From: Dermanyssus gallinae
Taxonomy: Eukaryota > Arthropoda > Arachnida > Mesostigmata > Dermanyssidae
DNA: 64,000 bases
Direction of reading: 5' to 3'
Assembly: GCA_003439945.1 (NCBI GenBank)
Contig: QVRM01001757.1
Location: forward strand, 538,451 to 602,450
Shown here: positions 1 through 10,160 of the stretch, piece after piece
Position numbering within the stretch: the first letter of the stretch is position 1
How the letters are laid out: each line of letters opens with the position of its first letter
Notes under the pieces: model-generated
Told to the model about the DNA's origin: nothing
What the model saw: only the letters and a program-made list of their open reading frames with translations
Database searches by the model: none
Position numbers and translations under genes: made by a program

Positions 1-408
1 CGGGAGAAACGCGAGCCGACTCGTTCAAAGTCGAGCGACGACTCGCTTTTTAAGGTCGTGTGGTGAAGTCACACTGTTAGCGGTTCAGAGAGTCTGGACA
101 TGCGAGCGTCGTAATACAATAAAGCCATACTCTACGTTTGTTCAAAATACTACAAGAGCATTTATCATTATCGTTATCTTTAATACTTGCTATCATTCAT
201 CTGCGTGATACAGCAGATATCGCGCAGAATATTCTTGATAGACAGCGCTACACCTTTCTACTGTTTCTTTTCTTTTGTTTATTGATATGTTAAACAATTA
301 TGCGGCGTCCGCTAAAGCCTCACCATAAGCCGGCTGTCACGATTGAGTTCGTGGAGCACACAATGGAGGTTACTTTATTACACCTGCTAAAGATAGCCTC
401 TGCCTAAG

Positions 409-433
409 TATATATATATATATATATATATAT
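409..433. repeat. (TA)n microsatellite
   Basis: About twelve uninterrupted TA units. Confidence 0.95.
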
Positions 434-1081
434 CAATCGCCCGCGATCCTCTCTATACGTCTTTCAGAAACTCATCAGTATCCAGGCGGCTGATAGCATC
501 CGATTCCGTACCCAGGGAAACAAGTACAAGCAGTAGCTCCTAGACAGCCCAAGTTAGTCTCTTGACTTCTCTGAGTCCTGCGTGCCCTACAGGCCACTTT
601 TGACCCGACTAAGTTGCGGTGCAGGAACAATCGTGCCCAAGTACATGGGGCTATAACGTCCCAGACTTTTACTGTGCTTACCATACGGCGATTCGTCAGG
701 TATCACTTTGATGGTCACTACTCGTAAGCTCACTTGGTTCAGGTATGGGAAAATTCCCGCCTACCGTAGTACTGTTCCGCTCCAGCGTTTTCCAGCCCCC
801 AAAAAATAGGCTCACAGGTGAAGGCGCCTATCCTGATCGTCGATTATAGTTTATATATTCATTATTTGTTTTATCATCATCTTGAATCATTATTTGTTTT
901 ATAACATGATGATAATATTATTTTCATTACTGTCATGTTGACATGCATATCATCAATAATCTAACTTTGGCGCAACAAAATCTACGCCAATAAAAATGCG
1001 CTCCTTTGTCGTGCGGCTTACCTTTATCTAAGTTTCACGTAACTCTACGGGGTTGTTGATATCGCCCGCCAAGTTTCTGCA

Positions 1082-1115
1082 AGGGCTGCATTGCATTGTC
1101 GAGCCATGCAGCCCT
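1082..1115. other. Short perfect hairpin
   Basis: A 10-base arm at 1082-1091 (AGGGCTGCAT) is exactly complementary to 1106-1115, with a 14-base loop. No T-run follows, so nothing marks it as a terminator. The function is unknown. Confidence 0.6.
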
Positions 1116-1686
1116 ACTACAGTAGATTCGACCAATATTAACTTGAACGGCGTATACTGCCTATGTGAAAACCGACGCTGTAGCAGCGACGCTTAAGTCG
1201 CTTACGCTGATGAATTTCAGAAAAGCTTATTATCCAAGTACGGCCTCGTGACGAAAACTTTCAGGTCTTTCAGTCCTCGACGAGCGAATATGGCCGTTTC
1301 TCGGTGCGTCTCTACAAGTCCGGTAGTATTCCAATAGAAACGTCGCCACCCCCTGTGAGATACTTTCTATTGTTAACTCTATAGAAAAAGTTGACTGTTT
1401 ATTCTCAAGTATGAGCTAAGCGCAGTAGAGTGAAAGTCACATCCGAGCTTTCTTTATATCTTAAGTATTGATTACAGAAGCAGGTAATTTTATTTGTCCT
1501 CGACAGGGTACACATACATTTATAATGCTATTGCAACCGTCTATTTGTTTACTTGTCACACGACGGTGAGCATTCAGATGGCAGCTTAAGACTGATTTAT
1601 AGCATCTTTTGAACACCGTTGCAGCCTCCGTCTTCTCTGTGCTTAATGCTCGTTGTTTCTACACATAGGCGCATTTTGTAGCGTAT

Positions 1687-1732
1687 GCATATATATATAT
1701 ATATATATATATATAGATAATATATAATATAT

Positions 1733-1812
<80 letters not shown>

Positions 1813-1828
1813 ATATATATATATATAT

Positions 1829-1872
<44 letters not shown>

Positions 1873-1885
1873 ATATATATATATA
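1687..1885. repeat. Compound (TA)n array with periodic ACATGT
   Basis: A (TA)n tract of about 200 bp is broken by five copies of the palindrome ACATGT at 1735, 1773, 1805, 1831 and 1865. The spacings are 38, 32, 26 and 34 bases, all even. The array is close to self-complementary and could extrude a cruciform. Tyr/Ile-rich ORFs read through it are artefacts. Confidence 0.9.
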
Positions 1886-3110
1886 CGACGGCGGCAATGG
1901 AAGAGGGCAAGGTAACTCTGACGTAAAAAGTCGCGCTCTCGAGACAAATCCTTTTGAAGTATTCCATCCTAAGTAGGATTAGTAGATTGCGCAGGTAAAA
2001 CAAAAATCGTCGTTCATACCTCACACATACGACGAGATCGCACACATAGTTAATGCATTCTAGGCTAGCCGTAACTACCACACCCAGCTTGTAGCCTTGA
2101 CCCTCTTTCTATAGTTTATGACTATTACGCTCACCTTAGAATAGAAAAGGAAACTTGATAAGTTTGGAAATAATAACAATACTATTACTTTCTGCTAAAA
2201 AACAAACTATATCCCGTATGTCCGCTAGACAGGACAGTGGAGAACTCTCAAATTTCTTACCAACAAAATGTGAACGTGGCGGCAATCAGGCAGTTTCTGG
2301 TCTCACGTCAGTCTACGCAGGGTGTCGCTTAATTAGCTTTGATCCTGTATCATGGGCCTTCGCCTTCTCACTTGTTACGATCTCCACAAGTCAGATCAGT
2401 CCCGGTGCCCGACTGCTTCTGCGAGCAGAGCTTTTACTACTTCGTACCTCGAAAGCCCTGTGCGCGAAAAGCGTGTGATCCACGTCTCCGGTGCTGGCAA
2501 CGCAGAACACACGTATCACAATGGCAGAAGATAGTTTTTAGAAAGATGCCGAGCCGACAAAAGCCCAGGGCAGGTCGTATGTGGCCTCCGCGTGCTCAAA
2601 ATTGCTAAACTCGACCACAACCCTGGTATCCCTCGTTCTGCTTCGGCTCTATCTGGCTAGTCATGCTGCTATGATTACTGCTTTGCGCCTTCTTCCCTGA
2701 GTGCCTGCTCCCGCTGTAAAGAGATGTATTCCAAGTTTAATTTAGACTTTTTTCTTCTTACGAACATCCCAGAACTATGCCGAACGCCCCCGTTACTGTG
2801 CTGGTCAGAACTTCCTGCGCTTTGTTCAGGTTCCCTCTGTTCCTCTCGGAACTCGGCGTTGTTCTTCAGCCCTACGCGCCGGTGATCCGTAAAAACCAAG
2901 ATCAGTGGCTGACGTTAGCAATTAGCGCTTCTTCACCGAAAGTCCCCTGGTTCTTGACACTGATCAGCCTAACATGGCCGTCACCTCAGGTGCGGCGGTA
3001 GTTGCGTAGTCAGCGTAGGGCCTGCAAAAAGCATGTAATCAGTAATCTCCGGAAGTAAGTTGCTGCTCTCCTTTTCTCCACTGCCTTCAGTATTACTTTT
3101 ACTTGTTAGG
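1886..3110. other. No gene recognised
   Basis: Several ORFs of 60-110 codons overlap in different frames. None shows a motif or composition that I recognise as coding. Confidence 0.5.
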
Positions 3111-3356
3111 TACTGTTGAACGCACAATTTACGTCTAGAAATGCCACGAGGCAGATGTTCCAAGCGTCGAGGCTCGTCTTCTTCTCTTAATAAGCCTTAT
3201 ACACGTATATATATAAATAATCGCAAAGAAGTATATATACATATACAAGTGTACATTTAAGTCGTGTTGGTTTGTACTGCTGAACGCACAATTTATATCT
3301 AGAAATACCATCAGATACAGATTCCAAGCACTGAGACTTTTCTGCCCCGCTTAGCC

Positions 3357-3401
<45 letters not shown>
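3111..3401. repeat. Diverged tandem duplication ending in (TA)n
   Basis: A unit starting at 3111 (TACTGTTGAACGCACAATTT) recurs at 3275 with substitutions. The similarity runs about 100 bases, and each copy leads into GTATATATA. The second copy ends in a long (TA)n array at about 3358-3401. The offset is 164 bases. Confidence 0.6.
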
Positions 3402-3405
<4 letters not shown>

Positions 3406-3793
3406 CGACTATAGGCCCTGCTTGAGACCTTGGCGGAAGCTTTAGGAGGCATTGAAACGACTTTTTGTGACCTACGATGAATCAGCACTTTGAGCAAAGC
3501 GAGAAAGAGCACATTTCAGTCCGCCAGGTCTTCGCAATTAAACCTCTAGACTAGCGCTGAGTTCTCTATTTTGTTTCCCATAATCACGACTAAAAGCGAG
3601 TGTCGTGGATTAGAACTATCCTCCATTTTGCTCATGCGTTTCCGCCTGTTGTTCCCAGTTTACGTATATAGGTCCTCACACAAAAATCCGACTTTAGAGT
3701 CTTGGCTTAGCAAATTGTGTTATTGTCGAGCCAAACAGATATGTAAACCGAAGAAACGCCTGCCGCTGAAGTTCAAATTTATATATATATATA

Positions 3794-5112
3794 CGAGGTG
3801 TGTTCAAAACGTATCGCGACTTTTGAATTTTCGCGGGTTACGTATATTCGAATTTCGATTTTTTGTGGCGTTATGTTGGTACTCATGTCTCTCACTTATG
3901 CCGACAAGCTCGGCCATTTTGAATGTTCACTTAATTGTTGACAGCTGCTTTGCTTGCGCGTGTTTTGGATCGTCTTCGATTTTTACCTATTCAAAAAAAT
4001 GGATCAAAGAACCTGTATCAAATTTTGTGTGAAAAACGAAATTAAGTGCGCGGATGCATTCCGAATGTTGACTGTGGCATACGGAGAAGCTACCTTGGAC
4101 CGAAGCAACGTTTATCGGTGGTACAAAATGTTCTCAGAAGGCCGAGAAGATGTGAACGACGAAGAGCGTGCCGGACGCCCGAGCACTTCAACAAGAGACG
4201 AAAAAATTAATGAAGTGGAGAAAATGGTATTGGCCAATCGTCGAATCACCGTTAGAGAAGTTGCTGAGGACCTAAACATATCGATTGGCTCGTGCCATTC
4301 GATTTTTATCAATGATTTGGGCATGAGACGGGTCGCCGCGAAATTCGTACCAAAATTGCTCAATTGCGACCAAAAACAGCATCGCATGAACATTGCTAAT
4401 GAGATGTTGGACTCTGTCCGCGACGACCCAAATTTGCTCCAGAGGGTCATAACTGGTGACGAATCGTGGGTTTCTGGTTATGACGTGGAAACCAAAGCTC
4501 AATCATCTCAATGGAAGCTGCCGCACGAACCAAGACCGAAAAAAGCGCGCCAAGTTCGGTCGAATGTGAAAGTTTTGCTGACAGTTTTCTTCGATTGCAG
4601 GGGCGTGGTGCATCATGAGTTCTTGCCTACAGGGTAGAACGGTCAATAAGGAATATTACCTGCAAGTTATGCGCAATTTGCGCGAAGCAATCCGCCAGAA
4701 ACGCCCGGATTTGTGGAAGAACAAAAATTGGCTTTTGCACCACGATAACGCCCCTGCTCACACATCGTTGCTTGTGCGCGAGTTTTTGGCCAAAAACAAC
4801 ACACTAATGATGCCGCAGCCACCGTATTCTCCAGATCTGGCCCCCTGTGACTTTTTCTTGTTCCCTAAACTGAAGAGGCCCATGAAAGGACGACGTTACG
4901 CTACGCTTGACGAGATAAAGACGGCATCGAAGGAGGAGCTGAACAAGATAAAAAAAATGGTTTTTTGAAGTGCTTCGAAGATTGGAAAAACCGTTGGCAC
5001 AAGTGTATAATATCTCATGGGGATTACCTTGAAGGGGACAAAATAGATATTCATGAATAAATGAATAATTTTTGAAAAAACACAAAAGTCGCGATACGAC
5101 GCGACACACTAT
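3794..5112 (+). mobile_element. mariner element, copy A
   Basis: A mariner-family DNA transposon of about 1.32 kb lies inside a (TA)n tract. The left terminal repeat begins CGAGGTGTGTTCAAAA directly after a TA dinucleotide, as expected from the TA target duplication. The body is about 98-99% identical by eye to copy B at 61844-63165. The right end matches B only as far as about 5098. Beyond that, the expected terminal repeat is replaced by a diverged sequence that keeps a weak resemblance before the next TA tract, so this end is probably defective. About 205 bases of untranslated leader precede the transposase. Confidence 0.93.
3999..5060 (+). pseudogene. mariner transposase, two frameshifts (copy A)
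   Basis: This encoded a DDD transposase of about 353 residues that cuts and pastes the element at TA sites in the nucleus. The chosen start is the ATG at 3999 (MDQRTCIKF). The N-terminal third carries two helix-turn-helix regions (about residues 5-50 and 75-115) for terminal-repeat binding. The catalytic aspartates are visible: Asp154 in ITGDESW, Asp249 in HHDNAPAH, and Asp284 in SPDLAPCD. Thirty-four residues separate the last two, which is the mariner D34D signature. Compared with copy B, an inserted T at 4628 shifts the frame after HHEFLP. One A is missing from the A-run at 4950-4957, which shifts it again near the C terminus. The product would be truncated and lack two catalytic residues. 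Family assignment is firm; the subfamily was not tested. Confidence 0.93.
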
Positions 5113-5578
5113 GTATATATATATATGCCCACATGAGTTCTCTATTTTAACGAATATAAACGTACGGCAAAAACTTTGGCTAGACCTTGTCAAGGAATAG
5201 GTGGAAATTACTGAGATTTGTCCCTATCATAATTTTGAACGAATGTGATGGTGAACGCTGCCGCCGGGCGACGTCGTAGTTTTCGTGCTCTCGTCAGCAG
5301 CTGTGAAGCGCTCTTTGGGCCATCGAGAACTTCGAATAGGACTAGGGCTATTGTCTGTCTCTCATCATTTTCACCCATAGGGAAATAAGATGAAAAAAAG
5401 AAGACGGCAACGATGACGAAGACAGAACACGAAAAGAACGAATAAGGAGATGGAGAAGAAAATGAAAATAAGAGGACCTTCCTCCTGTCACCGTCTCGTG
5501 TTTGTGGCGGCTTTCATTCTAGAGACCTCCCTTTTCACACTTGAGGTCGGTCGTAGCTTTTATAAGTGTAATCTCTCT
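5113..5578. other. No gene recognised
   Basis: Flank of mariner A. A short (TA)n remnant lies at about 5111-5127, followed by purine-rich DNA near 5385-5470. No coding signal was seen. Confidence 0.5.
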
Positions 5579-5580
5579 AA

Positions 5581-5617
<37 letters not shown>

Positions 5618-5619
5618 CC
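5579..5619. repeat. (CT)n-(TA)n compound microsatellite
   Basis: A CT run passes directly into a TA run. The same CT-to-TA junction recurs at 63598-63641. Confidence 0.95.
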
Positions 5620-6141
5620 CTGTTTTGATTGCCTGTTTTCTTTCTAATTTTGTCCCTATCCCATCTCAGTCCGTCGTTCAGCTTTGGGCTTGCCCAACTT
5701 TTTCTCGTCAAAGAAACTCGCTGATTAATGGCCACAACTCACACCGGCACCGGGTGCCATTTTTCAGGTGTCTGGCCCGACAACTTTGTTGTCCTTAACG
5801 TACCCTGATTTTTAAACTGGTCGACCAGGGTAATTATATACGTCGCAGGCTTCTCTTCGTCGAACCGTACGAGCTACATATCAATCGAGCCTATCAAAGC
5901 TATCGTTCTTCGGACGATAGCATCGCAGGCTTAACCACCACCCTTTTTTGCATGTGATCCTGAGTGTATTTATAGACGTATGCATATACAGAGGTTGTGT
6001 GTACATTAAAAAATTTGACTTGGTCTTATATTTAATTACGTGGCCAAATTTTTACTGAGCCCAGCATTTGTCACCGCTTCTTTGTTACTTCTATGTTGGT
6101 GACGCGACTATAATGCGTTTCGTAATTCCTTTCCCGCCCTC

Positions 6142-6145
<4 letters not shown>

Positions 6146-6186
<41 letters not shown>

Positions 6187-6190
6187 TATT
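6146..6190. repeat. (TA)n microsatellite
   Basis: About 45 bp of nearly pure TA with one phase break. Confidence 0.95.
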
Positions 6191-7379
6191 AAAAAATCAA
6201 GAATGCGCAAGGACGCACGCTCTTGCTTATTGACAGCACAAAGACCATCATCATATTGGGTGTAAGGGATGGGGGCATACATCTAGGTCTAACTCCTCCT
6301 CCTATCTTCGGTAGCTGACCAACATAGAACTTTGCAGGAATACGGTTCAACACTAAGCGTAAATTCATATGTAAACATAGACACATCAACGCAACCTCGC
6401 AGTGCACCTTAACTTACTTAGTTACTACTGCATTGACTAATGGTGTGCCTATCTGTAATGTGTCTGTTAACGCGGTCACAAGTATAGCAGACTAAAGTCC
6501 ATGGCATCTATCGCATATCGTGCAGGCCTCAAACGAAATAGTTGTCTTTTGAGCAAACGCGACTGTTTTTTTGTATTTCTGCTAAAACAAATGCTCGAAC
6601 CCGAAGCTCGGGGGTTGGCTACCACACCCCAGCCGAGGGCAACTCTGTGCCGGAGATCTGTAGACGTAGGTCGGGCACACTGTTACTATGGCCCTTTTTG
6701 TGATGGTATTTTTCGGTGGTATTGATGCGATTGGAGTCCGTTTGCTGGAATTGACCACCACCACCACCAAGGAGTGTTGTTGTTATCACTAGCGTGCACT
6801 AAAAAACCACAACATGTCATGGTGCGTGCGTGTTTATTGATAAGTCTAGATCCTGGTTGCACTAAATACTGCTACCCTAAATATTTCTTGCAGCTGGCGC
6901 TAATAAGTTTTGGTAAAGGAGAAGGCGTCGTCGTCGTCCCTCTATGGCTGGCCGATAGGCTGAAAGCGCGCCTGAAAACGATGAAAACGACCACATCCTA
7001 TTTGCTGTATTTGTGCATCATGGCCGACGTTTCAGCCAGGATGTCTTTTTTTGGCGGCCTCCCTTTGGACAACAACAGCAACAACAAGAACTGAATCCGC
7101 AACGGCGGCCGCAAATGAGCCCTAGCTTGCCCAGGACGGAGGTCGTCGTCGGGCATCGCTGTCCAATCGAGAGATGTGGTGTTTTATTTAAAGGAGGCTA
7201 AGAAAAACACATGGAGTACACGGCGTACTCGTGGCGTGTTTGCATAAATGTTTCGAAAAAGCGGGCGGACAGCCTCGGTCGAGCCGAGAGCGCGCACACC
7301 GGACCACAGCGCCTCGGTCGGCGGTTGCGAGTTGTCTGCTGAAGCAAACAGCACAAGCAGTGAAAGGTCGGTAGAAGAT

Positions 7380-7520
7380 ACAACGGATAGGGAAAGAAGA
7401 AAGAAAAAAAGTCGAGAAAGAGAGGCGGCCTAGGAAGGGAAACGAGAGAGATTGAGAGAGACGAAAGCCGGAGAAAGGTAGAGAGAGGGGGGGGGAGGGG
7501 GGAGGGAAATATGCATGGTA
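7380..7520. repeat. Purine-rich (GA/G) tract
   Basis: The plus strand is almost entirely A and G, ending in runs of G. It could form triplex or other non-B structures. There is no coding interpretation. Confidence 0.7.
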
Positions 7521-8242
7521 AAAACAGAGGAGGCTAGGTGAGACCTTACCGTGGATGGAAGGAGTTCATTTAGCAGTAGGTCGTCCTCAAGTTAAGCCGT
7601 GGGCTCTAGCCGAAGGCTTGGGCAGGGAACTCTAGCTCTAGGGAGTTCTTGCCCCGGGAACCTATCTAGGGAGATAGGGGGGGGGGGGCGAAGGTCGAGA
7701 ACGCGGGCTCGGTCCGAGAGCGAGCCCGACCGAGTTCGATGCAAATCGACAGCGATAGCGATAGAAACGACGCCGCAGGTTCATCGAGGGCGGCGTATTT
7801 AATAAGACCGCACGACGGTAGTAGTAGTAGTTGATAGCAGTAACAGTGGCGAGACGTGCGTCGATACGTGCTGGATCTCTGGCCCGTGTCTAAAGGCGCG
7901 AGTTTTTTTGTCCGCGAGTTCCGCGAGTTTTTAAGCAGCCGAGAAAGCAGGCGAAAAAGCCTGCCTGCCTGAGTGCCGGGCGACCGACCGACTCACATCG
8001 GAACGGCACTGAACTGAAGTGTTGGCTAACCGTACAAAATCAGGCCACGAGCCACGCAGAGTACGGGTTGCAAGTACCCAAGGATCAAGGCCAAAGCCAA
8101 TATGAATTCTAATCAATTTGAATCAACCGCTATGTATGCACATAATCATTCTCCTACGTGGGGGAGCTATGCATGCAATAGCTATTTAGAGAGAAACCTT
8201 TTCGACTACCGACTGCAACGAAGGTCATGAAGACTATAAAAT

Positions 8243-8320
<78 letters not shown>

Positions 8321-8327
8321 TATATAT
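8243..8327. repeat. (TA)n microsatellite
   Basis: About 80 bp of TA with one A insertion near 8253. Confidence 0.95.
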
Positions 8328-8437
8328 TTGTACGACATTTATTGATACATTATACAACATTTGAGTTACAGGAACATGGCTTACTCACTATACCAGGGCT
8401 TGAGAGGAGCGCTTCCAGCTTGTCCTCGAGGGTCTTT
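8328..8437 (-). other. Short insert between two (TA)n arrays
   Basis: About 110 bp of complex sequence lies between (TA)n at 8243-8327 and (TA)n at about 8440-8462. Read on the minus strand, a short open stretch is followed by a stop and an AATAAA-containing tail that runs into TA. This resembles the 3' end of a retroelement, but the family is not recognised. Confidence 0.35.
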
Positions 8438-8462
8438 GAATATATATATATATACATATATA

Positions 8463-8752
8463 GTGTCCTGAATTTGTTTTAATGCCAATCTCAGAAATTG
8501 TCGAGATTATTAAAGCAAATATATTTCCCAATTGAACATGGTCTCTGAAAATTTAAATAAGAGTGGTATTACAAAAATTCGCAACACTAGTATTATCGTC
8601 CGACATAGGAGCACAAAATGTGCAATTGCGAGCCAACTAATCTTCCTATACAGAAACCTCCTATACAGTACATCGTCGTGTCCGTGAAAAATTTCTTTTG
8701 AAGAACATATAATGCCGGCCAGAAGATACGACATAGTCATTTAGAAGAGAAT
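8463..8752 (+). mobile_element. Diverged one-arm relic of the foldback element
   Basis: About 290 bp align by eye with the left arm of the 57504-58584 foldback element. Shared words include AACATGGTCTCTGA, CCGACATAGGAGCA, TCCTATACAGAAAC and TTTAGAAGAGAATT, in the same order and spacing. No mirror arm follows, and the terminal CAGGGTG is degraded. It is an old, truncated copy with no coding capacity. Confidence 0.8.
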
Positions 8753-9711
8753 TTGCGTTCATCTGTTCAATATAAGCATGGCTAGACTGCAGAAACGTCA
8801 CGAAAGAACTCCAGGCAAGTCAATCAAATTCACCACCGAAAGCCGAACTGACCAGATGACAGGAAGTTGATAGACTCAAGCAGTTGACCAAGCCGCGTCA
8901 CCACAGTAAGCTTCTCAAGCATCTTGGAGACATTATTGACCAGAATATTCGATGGCAGCTTTCTGGTGTTTATACATATGTAGCTCTACGTTAGCTTAAG
9001 GGTGTGTATAGCCACACAGTTTTCTATCGATCTCGACTAATTCTTCTTCTTTACTCCCGCTAGCGTTTACCTCATTTCGTGCCTTACATATAGATGCACA
9101 ATTCTTACACATATAGTTACACATACTTCAGCTATATTCTTTCGAAGACGGTTGCCGGGGCTATGTGATATAGGCCACATACGCCTGCCGCAAGTCGCCA
9201 ATTCCGCCGGCGAGCTCAGACGATCTCATTCGATCTCAACAAAACTACACTGCGAAGGGAAATGGAAGATAAACAAATAGCTCGAGGTCCAAGCCAAACG
9301 GCAAGATGATGTCGTAACACCTTCAAAAGAGAACAACGAAGTCAGACAGGTGCTGGTGCTATCATATCGGTGCAGTGCCTTCTAACAATACTTGGCGTGA
9401 CCCGGCTCGTTCAACCCGGGGGGGCGGGGGAGGCACGGACTAAGAGGCGAGATAAAAACTGCAAAGAAAAAACAACCTAGAGTTAAAGAGGGTTTAGGTA
9501 ATAGGCTGCGAGGGGTATAAATAAGGAGAAGCAATAACCGCTTGCTCCCCCGCCTCGGCGGGGTGTGTTAAAGGAGAGCACACGATGGTCTTTCAGCGTT
9601 TCACTGGCGGTCAGCGACATGCTTGCAGCAATGTCGGCAGATATATTTTTGCTCGATTTATTCACCGTTCACGGCGAGTCCCCGAAGAGGTAGTTGTGTG
9701 GCGATTCGCAA
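8753..9711. other. No gene recognised
   Basis: No ORF or repeat of note. A GC-rich run near 9413-9435 precedes the minisatellite region. Confidence 0.5.
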
Positions 9712-10160
9712 TAATATGTCCTCTGTCTTATCTGGGAGGATGGGCGGATACCTGCACGATCCGCCGCTTCATCAAAAGGTATCTATCGTGTCCGCAAGGA
9801 GAACCTGCCCCATGCGTGCGGGAACGCAGGGGAATCTCTCCTGATCCGTTTAAAAGGGGCAATCTGTCCTCTTCTGCTTGAGAACGGAAGGGGGGGGGGG
9901 TATCTGTCCTATTCTGTTCATGAGAGGAACTTATTCTGTCGTGTTTTTGCTCGAAAAGGGGACCTGCCTGTCGTGCTCGGGGAAGGGGGTTTGCCTATCC
10001 CACACGGTTATGAAAGTAGGATTTTGCCTGTTTTTAACTGGAAAGGGAATCTGTGCTATTCTCTCCGACAAGGAGGGTATGTCCTGTCCTTTGGCAGGGG
10101 CGTATGTTCTATTCCCGTTCGGGAGGGGATCTGTTTTATCCAGCCTGGCAAGTAGACGGG
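9712..10160 (+). repeat. Degenerate minisatellite, units of about 24-36 bp
   Basis: About fifteen imperfect units follow the rough pattern G-GGNAT-CTGTCCTATTCTG-variable-GAGAGG. Read from about 9715, almost every unit length is a multiple of three, so one plus-strand frame runs across the array with only two stops (near 9842 and 9851). Units read like G-I/T/V/F-C-x-x-x-x-G-K, 8-12 residues each. The minus strand is also open over much of the array, with units like DRQ-x-PFP. Whether it was ever translated is unknown. Confidence 0.65.

Larger units (their letters stand above)
1..1686. other. AT-rich non-coding stretch, no gene seen
   Basis: No ORF here resembles a known family. The stretch holds a (TA)n array near 409-433, two copies of a 14-base AT-rich word about 28 bases apart near 861 and 889, and one short perfect hairpin (1082-1115). 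It may be intergenic or intronic. Confidence 0.6.
5620..8242. other. No gene recognised; several simple repeats
   Basis: Holds an 8-bp-stem hairpin (5899-5921), a (TA)n array (6146-6190), a GA-rich purine tract (about 7380-7520) and a G-run near 7679-7689. From about 7100 to 8050 the DNA is richer in GC and CpG than its surroundings. That could be a regulatory or first-exon region, but no start, splice or promoter motif stands out. Confidence 0.5.

Noticed and set aside
1597..2081. Tyr/Ile-rich ORFs of 80-140 codons
   Set aside because: Simply translations of the (TA)n array; similar artefacts occur at every long TA tract in the window.
9272..9292. About 18-base exact match to the minus-strand RLE fragment near 39534 (AAATAGCTCGAGGTCCAA)
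   Set aside because: No extension beyond the word; too short to call a retrotransposon fragment.
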